Below, piece after piece: positions 17,409 through 26,597 of a stretch of DNA of 64,000 nt. Below the pieces are notes generated by a model that was given only the letters and a program-made list of their open reading frames with translations, made no database searches and had not been told where the DNA came from. Both the position numbers and the translations under genes were made by a program. Origin of the DNA: Devosia indica (GTDB taxonomy: Bacteria; Pseudomonadota; Alphaproteobacteria; Rhizobiales; Devosiaceae); contig NZ_PYVZ01000017.1 in NCBI RefSeq assembly GCF_003056405.1, forward strand, positions 1 through 64,000. Reading direction: 5' to 3'. Every line of letters starts with the position of its first letter. The first letter of the stretch is position 1.

Positions 17409-18665
17409 ATGTCCGATCATTACACGCGGGTCCTTTCCCGCCCCGAATTCATTGCCCTTATGGCTGCGCTGATGGCGCTCAATGCCCTGGCTATCGACGT
17501 CATGTTGCCTGCCCTGCCCTATATGGGCGAGGCGCTTGGCGTGGCCAACGAGAACGAACGCCAGTTCGTCATTACCGCCTATATGATCGGCATGGGCGTC
17601 GCCCAGCTCGCCTTTGGGCCGCTGACCGACCGTTTTGGCCGCCGTGCGCCTCTGCTGGCTGGCATCGGCGTCTATGTGGTCGCGGTCGTCATCGCCGCCT
17701 TCGCGCCCAGCTTCACAATGCTGCTGGTGCTGCGCTTCATCCAGGGCCTGGGCGCCGCCAGCGTGCGCGTTATCACCACCGCCGTGGTGCGTGACCGGTA
17801 TTCGGGCCGCGAAATGGCCGAGGTCATGTCGCTGGTCTTCATGGTGTTCATGGCCATTCCGGTGATTGCACCGAGCATCGGCCAGGTGCTGCTGCTGACC
17901 GGGCCTTGGCAGGCGATTTTCCTGTTCATGGGCGGGCTGGCGCTGGTGTTCTGGCTGTGGACCTTCATGCGGCTGCCCGAGACGCTGCCGCTCGACAAGC
18001 GCCGCCCGCTCAGCCTCAAGGGCGTAACGGAAGGCTTCCACATCGTCTTCACCAATCGCGTCGCCATTTCCTATGGCCTGGCCGGCATGTTCCTGTTCGG
18101 CGCGCTGTTCGGTTTCATCAGCTCGTCCCAGCAGATCTATGTCGATATCTATGGGCTCGGCGTCTATTTCCCGGTCGCCTTCGCCCTTGTGGCGGGGCTG
18201 ATGGCGGTGTCCTCCTTCACCAATTCCAAAGTGGTGCGCAAGCTTGGCATGCGGCGGCTCTCGCACGGTGCCATGCTGACCTTCACTGTGGTGTCGGGTA
18301 TCTGGCTGGCCTTTGCCATGTCTGGTTTCCTGCCGCTCTGGCTGTTCTTCGGCCTGTTGTGCGTCATCATGTTCTCCTTTGGCTGGTCGGCCTCGAACAT
18401 GAATTCGCTGTCCATGGAGCCGCTGGGCGCCGTGGCCGGTACTGCCGCTTCGGTCTTCGGCTTCATCCAGACCGTGGGTGGCGCACTGATCGGTGGCTAT
18501 ATCGGCCAATTGTTCGATGGCACCACCATCCCGACGGCCGCAGGCTATTTCACCATGGGCGTGATGGCCCTGGTGTTCATCCTGATCGCCGAAAAGGGCC
18601 GCCTGTTCGGCGTTGGCGAGCAATATGCAGACGCCAAGACAGAGCCGGTGATGGAAGCGCACTGA
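17409..18665 (+). CDS. Bcr/CflA-family multidrug efflux MFS transporter
   Basis: The 418-residue protein has 12 membrane helices. It carries the drug:H+ antiporter-1 features of Bcr/CflA proteins: MLPALPYM after helix 1, motif A as LTDRFGRRAPLL and motif C-like sequence FMAIPVIAPSIGQVLL in helix 5. Homologues export drugs such as bicyclomycin, or nucleosides and amino acids. It ends at a strong bidirectional hairpin shared with clpP. Confidence 0.9.
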   Translation: MSDHYTRVLSRPEFIALMAALMALNALAIDVMLPALPYMGEALGVANENERQFVITAYMIGMGVAQLAFGPLTDRFGRRAPLLAGIGVYVVAVVIAAFAPSFTMLLVLRFIQGLGAASVRVITTAVVRDRYSGREMAEVMSLVFMVFMAIPVIAPSIGQVLLLTGPWQAIFLFMGGLALVFWLWTFMRLPETLPLDKRRPLSLKGVTEGFHIVFTNRVAISYGLAGMFLFGALFGFISSSQQIYVDIYGLGVYFPVAFALVAGLMAVSSFTNSKVVRKLGMRRLSHGAMLTFTVVSGIWLAFAMSGFLPLWLFFGLLCVIMFSFGWSASNMNSLSMEPLGAVAGTAASVFGFIQTVGGALIGGYIGQLFDGTTIPTAAGYFTMGVMALVFILIAEKGRLFGVGEQYADAKTEPVMEAH

Positions 18666-18697
18666 CGCCCCATACGCGCCAGAGTGCTCAAACAGAC

Positions 18698-18733
18698 AAC
18701 GGGGATTTCCACGCGCTGGAAATCCCCGTTTTG
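18698..18733. terminator. Bidirectional terminator between MFS and clpP
   Basis: A perfect 14-base stem (AACGGGGATTTCCA with its complement) around a CGCGC loop is followed by TTTTGCG on the plus strand side. It sits between two convergent genes. Confidence 0.75.
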
Positions 18734-18752
18734 CGTTCTGTCGTGCCGCCGG

Positions 18753-19379
18753 TCAGGTGTCGGGTGTGGCCGATAACTCGAATTCGCCGCGATCAGTGAA
18801 GATATGGTCGACCAATCCCCAGCCCCTGGCCTCATCGGGCGCCATGTAGCGGTCGCGCTCCAGCGCGGTCTCGACCTCTTCATAGGTCCGGCCGCAATGC
18901 TTGGCATAGATCTCGTTGGTGCGCCGCTTGAGCCTGAGGCTCTCCTCGGCATGGATCATGATGTCGGTGACCTTGCCCTGATAGCCGCCCGAGGGTTGAT
19001 GCAGCATGAGCGAAGCGCTGGGCAAGACGGCGCGCATGCCTGCCTCTCCCGCCGCCAGGATCAGCGTTGCCGCCGAGGCGGCCATGCCCATGCACAGCGT
19101 GCCCACCGGCGCGCGAATGAACTGCATGGTGTCGTACATGGCCAGGGCTGAGGTGACGACGCCGCCGGGCGAATTGATATAGAGATAGATCGGCTTTTTC
19201 GGATTTTCCGCTTCGAGGAACAAAAGCTGCGCACTGACCAGCGAGGCCATATTGTCCTCGATCTGGCCGTTGAGAAAGATGATCCGCTCCCGCAGCAGCC
19301 GGGAATAGATGTCGAAGGCGCGTTCCCCCCGGCTGGAATTTTCAACGACCATAGGGACGAGTTGCATCATGTCGCGCAT
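18753..19379 (-). CDS. clpP: ClpP protease subunit, stand-alone paralogue
   Basis: ClpP is the serine protease chamber of Clp machines fed by AAA+ unfoldases. The 208-residue protein has the full catalytic triad Ser102 (GMAAS), His127 (MLHQP) and Asp176 (ERDRYM) at the spacing found in E. coli ClpP. The motif after the serine reads SAATLIL where housekeeping forms usually have SMGAFLL, and no clpX or lon gene is adjacent. This suggests an accessory isoform that may form mixed rings with the housekeeping ClpP encoded elsewhere. It is an active-site-complete member rather than a ClpR-type subunit. Confidence 0.93.
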   Translation of the reverse strand: MRDMMQLVPMVVENSSRGERAFDIYSRLLRERIIFLNGQIEDNMASLVSAQLLFLEAENPKKPIYLYINSPGGVVTSALAMYDTMQFIRAPVGTLCMGMAASAATLILAAGEAGMRAVLPSASLMLHQPSGGYQGKVTDIMIHAEESLRLKRRTNEIYAKHCGRTYEEVETALERDRYMAPDEARGWGLVDHIFTDRGEFELSATPDT

Positions 19380-19426
19380 GGGCGACCTCCATCAGTTTGC
19401 AGGAATGTGGGCGGGCGGTGGAGCGG

Positions 19427-19771
19427 TCAGGCGGCGCGCATGAACATCGCCGTCTGAGCCTCGTTATTATTGGCCGCCGCCGGCAGGGCGGCCGGCCTGT
19501 GCGTCAGGCGAAACCAGGTGCCGCCATCGTCTCGCGGCGTGAGCTCGAAGGTTACGAAGCTCTCTTCCGGCTCGGCATCGCCGGAACCGCGCTCGGTCCA
19601 GCGATAGGTGACCGAATGGGGCGCGTTGGCCGCCACCTGATCGACCTGGACGCTCTCTGGCCGGTCCAGCCAGCGTTCGAGATATTCGGGGATGGTCAAA
19701 GCCCGCCAGACCTTGTCCGGAGAAGCATCGAGTCCGGTTTCAAACACCAGGTCCTCGTCGGTCTTGCTCAT
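19427..19771 (-). CDS. SRPBCC (AHSA1-type) protein
   Basis: The 114-residue START-like protein begins with the AHSA1 pattern (ETGLDASPDKVWRALTIPEYLERW) and ends with a strand-helix stretch FVTFELTPRDDGGTWFRLTHR. It is shorter than the usual 140-160 residues and lacks the long C-terminal helix, so its ligand pocket may be incomplete. It overlaps the ArsR-type regulator by four bases. ArsR/SRPBCC pairs are common but functionally unexplained in proteobacteria. Confidence 0.85.
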   Translation of the reverse strand: MSKTDEDLVFETGLDASPDKVWRALTIPEYLERWLDRPESVQVDQVAANAPHSVTYRWTERGSGDAEPEESFVTFELTPRDDGGTWFRLTHRPAALPAAANNNEAQTAMFMRAA

Positions 19772-20091
19772 TGATCCATCTCCCTCAGCAGATCCTTGAG
19801 ATTGTCGATGCGGCTGGGCCAGAAGGCACGGTAGCGCGCCAGCCAGGCATGCAGCGGGGCAAACCCCTCGGCATTGACGCTGTAATGGGCATAGCGCCCC
19901 TCGCGGCGCTCGCTCACCAACCCTGCCCCGCGCAGCACGGCCAGATGCTGGCTCATGGCCGGCTGGGTGATGGCAAAGCCCTCCCGCAGATCAGTGGCCG
20001 TGGCCTCACCGCCCGCCAGGCGCTCAAGTATGGCGCGGCGGGTCGGGTCGGACAAGACTTTGAAGATTTCCGGTTCGCTCATGCTCAACAC
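19768..20091 (-). CDS. ArsR/SmtB-family regulator
   Basis: The 107-residue winged-helix repressor has the family pattern FKVLSDPTRRAILERL, recognition helix ITQPAMSQHLAVLRGAGLV and the wing ERREGRYAHYSVN. No cysteine cluster for metal sensing is present, so it is likely not an arsenic or zinc sensor. It is the first gene of a two-gene unit with the SRPBCC protein. ATG 20091 or the in-frame ATG at 20082 could be the start. Confidence 0.92.
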   Translation of the reverse strand: MLSMSEPEIFKVLSDPTRRAILERLAGGEATATDLREGFAITQPAMSQHLAVLRGAGLVSERREGRYAHYSVNAEGFAPLHAWLARYRAFWPSRIDNLKDLLREMDQ

Positions 20092-20161
20092 ATAAGCATA
20101 GACTTATGAGTCGACGCAAGCCTCAACAAGATCGATGGCCCGCACATGCCGGGCAATGATC

Positions 20162-20974
20162 CTAGACCGTAAACACCTCGCGGCGCAGGGTGGTCCAGCT
20201 TTCTTCATCCGAGGCGACCAAGAGGCCGCCCGCAAGATCGGAGGGGTGGTAGGGCGTGCCGTCGAACTTGGCGACATGGGCCCCGGCCTCGCGCATGATC
20301 AGCGCGCCACCGACATGGTCCCAGGGCATGAGCTTGGCATACATCATGAAATGCACATTGCCGCCGGCGGCGTAGCGATATTCGTGGCCGGCGCAGCGGT
20401 AATTGGCCAGCATCTTGACCTTGGCCAGATTGGCCATGACCGTGCTGCGCTGTTCCATCGGCAGGAACATGGTGGACGCCAGCCCACCCATCTCGCCAAG
20501 CGGCACCGGATCGGCAAATTTCTGGCGGATGGCGCGGCCATCGGGGAAGATCTGGAAGGCGCCACAGCCCTTTTCGGCCATCAGCACGTCATCGCCCAGG
20601 GGATCATAGATAACGCCGGCGACGGGCTCGCCATTCTGCACCACGGCCGCCATGACCGCGAACAGCGGCAGGCCGCCGGCGAAATTGGCAGTGCCATCAA
20701 CGGGATCGACGTAAATCACGATTCGATCCTCGAGGTTGGTGTCGAGCAGTTTGGGATTGGCCGCCACGGCCTCCTCGCCAATCACCAGCACATCGGGGCG
20801 ATGCGCCTTGATGGCGGCGGTGATGACCCGCTCGGCGCCGACATCGGCCTCGGTGACGAGGTCAAAGGCGCCCGACTTGGTCTGCACCGTCCCTTCGTCG
20901 AGTCGCCGGAAGCGCGGCATGATCTCCTCCTGTGCAGCCTGTTTCAGGATGGCGGCGAGGCGATCGACGTTCAT
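20162..20974 (-). CDS. Inositol-monophosphatase-family phosphatase
   Basis: The 270-residue protein belongs to the Li+-sensitive, Mg2+-dependent phosphatase superfamily. The metal-binding motifs are present: GEEAVAAN (Glu near 67), DPVDGTANF near 92-100 and the C-terminal WDHVGGALIMREAG. Family members dephosphorylate inositol phosphates, PAP or histidinol phosphate; this one cannot be assigned more finely. Translation begins at ATG 20974, four bases after the ttcA stop, making it the second gene of a ttcA operon. Confidence 0.92.
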   Translation of the reverse strand: MNVDRLAAILKQAAQEEIMPRFRRLDEGTVQTKSGAFDLVTEADVGAERVITAAIKAHRPDVLVIGEEAVAANPKLLDTNLEDRIVIYVDPVDGTANFAGGLPLFAVMAAVVQNGEPVAGVIYDPLGDDVLMAEKGCGAFQIFPDGRAIRQKFADPVPLGEMGGLASTMFLPMEQRSTVMANLAKVKMLANYRCAGHEYRYAAGGNVHFMMYAKLMPWDHVGGALIMREAGAHVAKFDGTPYHPSDLAGGLLVASDEESWTTLRREVFTV

Positions 20975-20978
20975 GGCG

Positions 20979-21848
20979 CTAGGCGTCCTTTGGCTTGGTG
21001 GAAAGTGCGGTAAAATCGAACAGGCGCGGGTCGAGCATGTGGCTCGGATTGATATTCCCGAGGGCACGGATCATCACGTCCTTGCGGCCGGGCATGGCGC
21101 GTTCCATGTCGTTGAGCATGGCCTTGGTGACATTGCGCTGCAACCCGTCCTGCGAGCCGCACAGGTCGCAGGGGATTATGGGAAACTGCATGGCATCAGA
21201 GAACCGCTGCAGGTCCTCCTCGGCGCAGTAGATCAGCGGCCGCAGCACTTCGAGGTCGCCTTCGTCATTGACCAGCTTGGGCGGCATGGCCGCCAGCTTG
21301 CCGCCGTGAAAGAGGTTCATGAAGAAGGTTTCGAGGCTGTCGTCGCGATGGTGGCCGAGAACCAGCGCGGTGCACCCCTCTTCCCGCGCGATGCGGTAGA
21401 GATTGCCGCGCCTTAGGCGCGAGCAGAGCGAGCAATAGGTCGCGCCCTGGGGCAACTTGTCGGTGACGATTGAATAGGTGTCCTGATATTCAATGCGGTG
21501 TTCCAGCCCCAGCCCGGTCAGGAATTCGGGCAGGATATGCTTGGGAAAATTGGGCTGGCCCTGATCGAGATTGCAGGCCAAAAGCTCCACCGGCAGCAGG
21601 CCGCGCCATTTGAGGTCGAGCAGCAGGGCGAGCAGGCCATAACTGTCCTTGCCGCCGGACAGCGCAATCAGCCACTTCTCGCCCGGCCGCACCATGGCGA
21701 ACTTCTCGAGGGCCTCGCGGGTGTTGCGGATGAGGCGCTTGCGCAGCTTGTTGAACTCCACCGAGCGCGGCGCATTGGCAAAAATCGGATGCGCGCCGCT
21801 GTCGGCGTCATCTGCGGGCGTGGCGGGAGCATCCATCACCGCGGACAT
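20979..21848 (-). CDS. ttcA: tRNA 2-thiocytidine(32) synthetase TtcA
   Basis: TtcA thiolates cytidine 32 of certain tRNAs using ATP and an Fe-S cluster. The 289-residue protein has the PP-loop [10 protein letters not shown] for ATP adenylation and two cysteine pairs CSLC and CDLC that bind the cluster with supporting residues [15 protein letters not shown]. The N-terminal 20 residues are variable. It is the first gene of a unit with the IMPase-family gene and is divergent from the SbmA-like gene. Confidence 0.95.
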   Translation of the reverse strand: MSAVMDAPATPADDADSGAHPIFANAPRSVEFNKLRKRLIRNTREALEKFAMVRPGEKWLIALSGGKDSYGLLALLLDLKWRGLLPVELLACNLDQGQPNFPKHILPEFLTGLGLEHRIEYQDTYSIVTDKLPQGATYCSLCSRLRRGNLYRIAREEGCTALVLGHHRDDSLETFFMNLFHGGKLAAMPPKLVNDEGDLEVLRPLIYCAEEDLQRFSDAMQFPIIPCDLCGSQDGLQRNVTKAMLNDMERAMPGRKDVMIRALGNINPSHMLDPRLFDFTALSTKPKDA

Positions 21849-22014
21849 GGCGAAACTCTCTTTTGAATGGTCGCGTAGCTGATACAGCGTCGGGCGACAG
21901 ATGGAAAGGTCGGCTGGAAGGGTGAAACCTTACCAAAGCTTAACTTCCTGTCCTTGTTTATTGCCGATTGCCACAGTTAGATGACACATCTTTCCGACAC
22001 CCTGGAGTCTCGCG

Positions 22015-23406
22015 GTGTTCCGTTCATTCTTTCCCGATCCCAAGCTCTTCTTCTCCTCGGCTGTTATCTGGATGCTGGCCGCTGTATTGCTCTGGTTTGC
22101 CATAGGCGAGCCGGCCCGCTCGGTACTCAGCATCGACCGCTTCACCCATCCGGTGGTTTCGGCGCCCATTGCCGACCAGCCAACGACCGAAGATGTTCCC
22201 GGCACGCCGGACCCTGCGGCTGGCGCCGCGCAAACAAACCCAAATGCGCCCGCAGAAACAGAAAGCGAGTCGCCCACGACGCCCAGCCCGACAGCGCGGG
22301 CGATGGCGGGCGCCGAACTGAACTTCCTGACCGCAGAACGCGTGTGGCTCTATCAATACGTGCTGATGACGGCACTGATCTTCTGTGTCTTTTGGTACTT
22401 CTACAAGCGCAACGAATGGTATTGGTGGTCGGTGGTCTCCTCAACGATCATCCTGCTCATCATATATTTTCAGGTGCAGGTGTCGGAGTTCGTCAATGAG
22501 TGGTCCGGCTCGTTCTTCAACGTCATCCAGCTCGCGCTGACCCAGCCCGGCTCAGTGACGCCGGAGCAACTCTATGGCCTGACCTGGACGATCATTCTGG
22601 TAACCATCCCCAGCGTCCTCGTGGCGGTGGGTCTGGCCTTCTATACCTCGCACTATGTGTTCCGCTGGCGCAAGGCGATGAACTTTTACTACATGGAGCA
22701 TTGGCCCAAAATCCGCACCACAGAGGGCGCCGCCCAGCGCGTTCAGGAAGATACCATGCGGTTCGCCGCGATCATGGAAGACCTCGGCACCGCCTTCTTC
22801 GACTCTCTCATCACACTGGTGGTGTTCCTGCCCCTCCTCTGGAACCTGTCGGCCAATATCAGCGAACTGCCGATCTTCGGTGAAACGCCCGGTGGCCTTG
22901 TCTGGGTCGCGCTTGTCGGCGCAGCGGCCGGTACAGCACTGCTGGCCTTGGTGGGCATCAAGTTGCCCGGTTTGAACTTCAACAACCAATTGGTCGAAGC
23001 GGCCTACCGCAAGGAACTGGTGTTTGGCGAGGACCATCCCGACCGGGCCCAGCCTCCGACTGTCCGTGATCTGTTCGCCAATGTGCAGCGGAACTACTTC
23101 CGCCTGTATTTCCACTACACCTACTTTAACCTGGCGCGCTACGGCTACACGAACATGGTAGGCTATGTGCCCCTCCTGGTGATGGCCCCGTCCATCCTGG
23201 CCGGTACGCTGACCATGGGCCTCTACCAGCAGATCCAGATCGCCTTCGGCCAGGTTTTCGGCTCATTTCAGTTCTTCGCCCGGGCCTGGACGGTGATCGT
23301 GGAACTGCAGTCCGTGATCATGCGCCTGCGGACCTTTGAAAGCTACATTCCGCGCGACCAGGAGCCGATCAAGGTCAGTGTCGGCGGTGGATCGCCGGCG
23401 GAGTGA
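22015..23406 (+). CDS. SbmA/BacA-family peptide transporter
   Basis: SbmA/BacA proteins are proton-driven importers of proline-rich and cysteine-rich antimicrobial peptides; BacA is needed for rhizobial symbiosis and Brucella persistence. The 463-residue protein aligns along its length with E. coli SbmA from memory: FRSFFPDPKLFF start, SHYVFRWRKAMN, EGAAQRVQEDTMRFA, VGIKLPGLNFNNQLVEAAYRKELV and NYFRLYFHYTYFN. Between the first and second helix (residues about 45-100) it carries an extra proline/threonine/glutamate-rich segment of roughly 55 residues absent from SbmA. A GTG start is supported by GGAG nine bases upstream. Confidence 0.92.
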   Translation: MFRSFFPDPKLFFSSAVIWMLAAVLLWFAIGEPARSVLSIDRFTHPVVSAPIADQPTTEDVPGTPDPAAGAAQTNPNAPAETESESPTTPSPTARAMAGAELNFLTAERVWLYQYVLMTALIFCVFWYFYKRNEWYWWSVVSSTIILLIIYFQVQVSEFVNEWSGSFFNVIQLALTQPGSVTPEQLYGLTWTIILVTIPSVLVAVGLAFYTSHYVFRWRKAMNFYYMEHWPKIRTTEGAAQRVQEDTMRFAAIMEDLGTAFFDSLITLVVFLPLLWNLSANISELPIFGETPGGLVWVALVGAAAGTALLALVGIKLPGLNFNNQLVEAAYRKELVFGEDHPDRAQPPTVRDLFANVQRNYFRLYFHYTYFNLARYGYTNMVGYVPLLVMAPSILAGTLTMGLYQQIQIAFGQVFGSFQFFARAWTVIVELQSVIMRLRTFESYIPRDQEPIKVSVGGGSPAE

Positions 23407-23506
23407 CGAGCGCCACTGCGGATGGGCCCCTGACCCCATCCGCTTGCCTAGTTCCCTCAATGCATGAGTTGTGGGCGCGGCAGCAGTAAATTTCAAACGC
23501 CAACGC

Positions 23507-23536
23507 AAAAAGGGCCGCTCTCGAGGAGCGGCCCTT
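23507..23536 (-). terminator. Terminator of rpsD
   Basis: On the minus strand GGGCCGCTC and GAGCGGCCC form a nine-base stem, followed by TTTTTGCG. Confidence 0.82.
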
Positions 23537-23562
23537 CCCAATTCAGTAGTCTGTCGTCGCGA

Positions 23563-24180
23563 TTAACGCGAGTAGAATTCGACGACCAGGTTCGGTTCCA
23601 TCTGCACCGGATAGGGCACATCCGAGAGGGCCGGCACGCGGACATAGGTCGCGGTCTGCTTGTTGTGATCGACTTCGATATAGTCGGGCACATCGCGCTC
23701 AGCGAGCTGGTTGGCTTCCAGAACCACGGTGAGCTGCTTGGAGCGCTCGCGCACTTCGATCTTGTCGCCGACCTTGACCTGGTAGGACGGAATGTTGACG
23801 CGCTGGCCATTGACCATGACATGACCATGGTTGACGAACTGGCGGGCCGCAAACACGGTCGGGACGAACTTGGCGCGATAGACGATGGCGTCCAGGCGCG
23901 ACTCGAGCAGGCCGATCAGGTTCTCGCCGGTGTCGCCCTTGCGACGGTTGGCTTCTGCATAAAGACGCAGGAAGGCCTTTTCCGTGATCGAGCCGTAATA
24001 GCCCTTGAGCTTCTGCTTGGCGCGGAGCTGCAGACCAAAGTCGCTCAGCTTGCCCTTGCGGCGCTGACCGTGCTGGCCGGGGCCATAGGCACGGGCATTG
24101 AGCGGGGACTTGGGACGGCCCCAGATATTTTCGCCAAGACGGCGGTCAATTTTGTACTTTGCTGAATGACGCTTCGACAT
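23563..24180 (-). CDS. rpsD: 30S ribosomal protein S4
   Basis: S4 nucleates 30S assembly and acts at the mRNA entry site. The 205-residue protein shows the family start [19 protein letters not shown], the S4 RNA-binding domain ([34 protein letters not shown]) near residues 95-135 and the terminal VEFYSR. The start at 24180 (MSKRHS) is standard; the upstream frame is spurious. It is a stand-alone gene, as in most Hyphomicrobiales, with its own terminator. Confidence 0.97.
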   Translation of the reverse strand: MSKRHSAKYKIDRRLGENIWGRPKSPLNARAYGPGQHGQRRKGKLSDFGLQLRAKQKLKGYYGSITEKAFLRLYAEANRRKGDTGENLIGLLESRLDAIVYRAKFVPTVFAARQFVNHGHVMVNGQRVNIPSYQVKVGDKIEVRERSKQLTVVLEANQLAERDVPDYIEVDHNKQTATYVRVPALSDVPYPVQMEPNLVVEFYSR

Positions 24181-24333
24181 CGCGTATCCTTTTTCAAACG
24201 TTGAATGGATCGCGCCCTCCTCTGCCCTCGCTTTCACGAGGACCGACAGACTCCCAACAGAGAATCCCGGGTGCGCCTATGGGCCGTTTGGCCGGAATAG
24301 GTGGGCGCGTCTTAGAGGGGCGGGCCCGGCGAG

Positions 24334-25251
24334 TCAAGCGCTGCGGCCCGATGCCCGCCTTTCACGGTGAAACACATAGAGCCCGGACCCCAGGATGATC
24401 GCCGTGCCCACCCAGGTCCAGAAATCGGGGAAGTCGCCAAAAGCGATATAGCCCACAATCGTGGCTCCGACGATTTCGAGATATTGGAACGGCGCCAGGG
24501 TGGAGGCCGGCGTGCGCCGGAAGGCCTCGGTAAACAGGAAAAAGGTGAAGGCGGAGAGCGCCCCCATCAGCACGAATTGCGCCCAGGGACCTGACATATC
24601 GAGACCCGAAGTGGAGACCAACTCCATCCGGCCTGAGGCCAGCAGCCCGGCGCCAAGCAGGACGACCGCCACCAAAGTGAACCAGAACTGGATCGAAACC
24701 GACCCCATGCGCGTCGAGAGCGAGCGCATGACAATGGCATTGGTGGCAAAGGCCAGCGCGGCCAGCAGCGGCAGGAGCGAGGCCCAGCCGAAGATATCCC
24801 AGCTCGGCCGGATGACCACCAGCACGCCGCCGAGGCCCACGGCAACCGCCAGATAGCGCCGCCAGCCGGTCTTTTCCTTGAGGAACAGGGCCGAGAGCAC
24901 GGTAAGCATCAGCGGCTCGACAAAGAAGATCGCAATGGCCGTGGCGATGGGCATGGTGACAAAGGCGCCGATCAGGGCGCTCAGCGTAATCGCTGAGGTG
25001 GCGCCGCCCAAAAGGATCAGGCCCCATGGCCCAGCCTCCAGCCGGCGCCGCAGCACGACCAGCACCAGCCCGAGCACGATCAGTTGAAAGCCAAAGCGCC
25101 AGAAGGCGATTTCGAAGGGACTGAGTTGCGAGGTCAGGGATTTGGACAGCGCATCGCCAATGGGCACGATTGTGACTGCCAGGACCATGATCGCCATGCC
25201 GCTGCGCGACAGAGCGTTGGCGCTGGCAGAGTGTAGAGCCGAATCCGTCAT
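24334..25251 (-). CDS. EamA/DMT-family transporter
   Basis: The 305-residue protein has ten predicted membrane helices in two EamA repeats. The first repeat includes ALSKSLTSQLSPFEIAFWRF and the second PFQYLEIVGATIVGYIAFGDFPDFWTW. Exporters of this type move amino acids or other metabolites; specificity is unknown. It is co-oriented with the MFS gene upstream (20 bases apart), so the two may be co-transcribed exporters. Confidence 0.9.
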   Translation of the reverse strand: MTDSALHSASANALSRSGMAIMVLAVTIVPIGDALSKSLTSQLSPFEIAFWRFGFQLIVLGLVLVVLRRRLEAGPWGLILLGGATSAITLSALIGAFVTMPIATAIAIFFVEPLMLTVLSALFLKEKTGWRRYLAVAVGLGGVLVVIRPSWDIFGWASLLPLLAALAFATNAIVMRSLSTRMGSVSIQFWFTLVAVVLLGAGLLASGRMELVSTSGLDMSGPWAQFVLMGALSAFTFFLFTEAFRRTPASTLAPFQYLEIVGATIVGYIAFGDFPDFWTWVGTAIILGSGLYVFHRERRASGRSA

Positions 25252-25271
25252 GGCCCCTGTTTAGCGCAAAC

Positions 25272-26510
25272 TCAGGCCATGCGCTTGTCGATATGCCGCT
25301 GGTTGCGCAATTGCGGGAACACGCGGCTCCAGATGACGGCCACGGCCATGGCGCCAAAGCCGCCAATGACCACGGCAGGCACCGGCCCGATCAGATGCGC
25401 CACCGTGCCGGCACGGAATTCGCCCAGCTCGTTCGATGCGCCGATGAACACGGAATTGACCGCATTGACCCGGCCGCGCACCTCTTCTGGCGTCCAGAGC
25501 TGCATGATGGTTTCGCGGATGGTGACGCTGACCATGTCGGCCGCCCCCACCAGCGCCAGCGCGGGAATGGACACCCAGACCGTGGTCGAGAAGCCGAAAA
25601 TCACGGTAAAGGCGCCGAACAACCCCACGAACAGGAACAGCACCTTGCCGGCATGGTCGCGCACCGGAAAGCGCGTCAGATAAAGCGCCATGACGATGGC
25701 CCCCAGCCCCGGCGCGGCCCGCAGGAGGCCCAGCTCGGTCGGCCCGGCATTCAGAATGTCCTTGGCATAGATCGGCAGCAGCGCCACCGCCCCGCCCATC
25801 AACACGGCGAACATGTCGAGCGATATGGCGCCCAGCACCACCTTGTTGGAAAAGATGTAGCGAAAGCCGCCGAACATGGTTTCAAGGCTCGTCGCCTGAT
25901 GCGACTGGCGCTTGGCGGGCTTGGGGATCAGCATCACGGTGACGACGGCGCAGACCAGCAGCGCGGCGGCCGTGCCGAAGGCGAAGCCGGGGGCGATGCC
26001 ATAGAGCAGGCCACCGACGGCCGGCCCGGTGATCGAGGCGAACTGCCAGGCCGAGGCGTTGACGGTGATCGCATTGCTGAGCGCTTCGGACGGCACCAGA
26101 TTGGGCGCCAGCGATTGCGCCGCCGGCCCCCAGAAGGCGCGGGCCGTGCCCAGCACGACGAGAATGATGAAGATCGGCCAGACCTCATGGGCCTCGACAT
26201 TGACCAGGGTCAGGAAAGCCAGCGCGCAACCGAGCTCGACCGTGAGGCAAACCGCCATGATGCCGCGCCGGTTGAACCGGTCGGCGGTCAGCCCGGTGAC
26301 CAGAATGAGCAGCAGTGCGGGCAGGAACAGGCAGAGGCCCACCAGGCCCAGCAGGAAGGCATTGCCCGTCACGTCATAGATCTGCCAGGCAATGGACACC
26401 GACATGATCTGCACCGCAAAGCTGACCAGCAGCGTGGTCAGCCAGAAAAAGCGGAAACCGATATAGGTGAATGCGAGCTTGGACGGCTCGGAGGGGACGT
26501 GTGCGCTCAT
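25272..26510 (-). CDS. MFS transporter, EntS/MFS_3 type
   Basis: The 412-residue protein has about 12 membrane helices and the layout of the EntS-like MFS_3 group: FWLTTLLVSFAVQIMSVSIAWQIYD at helix 1, TGLTADRFNRRGIM in the 2-3 loop and a PAVGGLLYGIAPG motif-C-like helix. The group includes enterobactin and macrolide exporters, but no siderophore genes are nearby, so no substrate is assigned. It precedes the DMT transporter with a 20-base gap. Confidence 0.9.
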   Translation of the reverse strand: MSAHVPSEPSKLAFTYIGFRFFWLTTLLVSFAVQIMSVSIAWQIYDVTGNAFLLGLVGLCLFLPALLLILVTGLTADRFNRRGIMAVCLTVELGCALAFLTLVNVEAHEVWPIFIILVVLGTARAFWGPAAQSLAPNLVPSEALSNAITVNASAWQFASITGPAVGGLLYGIAPGFAFGTAAALLVCAVVTVMLIPKPAKRQSHQATSLETMFGGFRYIFSNKVVLGAISLDMFAVLMGGAVALLPIYAKDILNAGPTELGLLRAAPGLGAIVMALYLTRFPVRDHAGKVLFLFVGLFGAFTVIFGFSTTVWVSIPALALVGAADMVSVTIRETIMQLWTPEEVRGRVNAVNSVFIGASNELGEFRAGTVAHLIGPVPAVVIGGFGAMAVAVIWSRVFPQLRNQRHIDKRMA

Positions 26511-26597
26511 GGTGCATTGCTCATCGCATTTCGGCGATGAACGGTCAAAGGAATAGACGCAGGCCCGGTTACCTCACCCCCATAGGGAGAGGTGAAG

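Noticed and set aside
21925-21950. TTAC...TTAA upstream of the SbmA-like gene as a CtrA site
   Set aside because: The spacer is six bases and one half-site is imperfect.
23418-23443. GCGGATGG/CCATCCGC hairpin after the SbmA-like gene as a terminator
   Set aside because: A stem exists but the following sequence (TTGCC) lacks a T tract; not strong enough to list.
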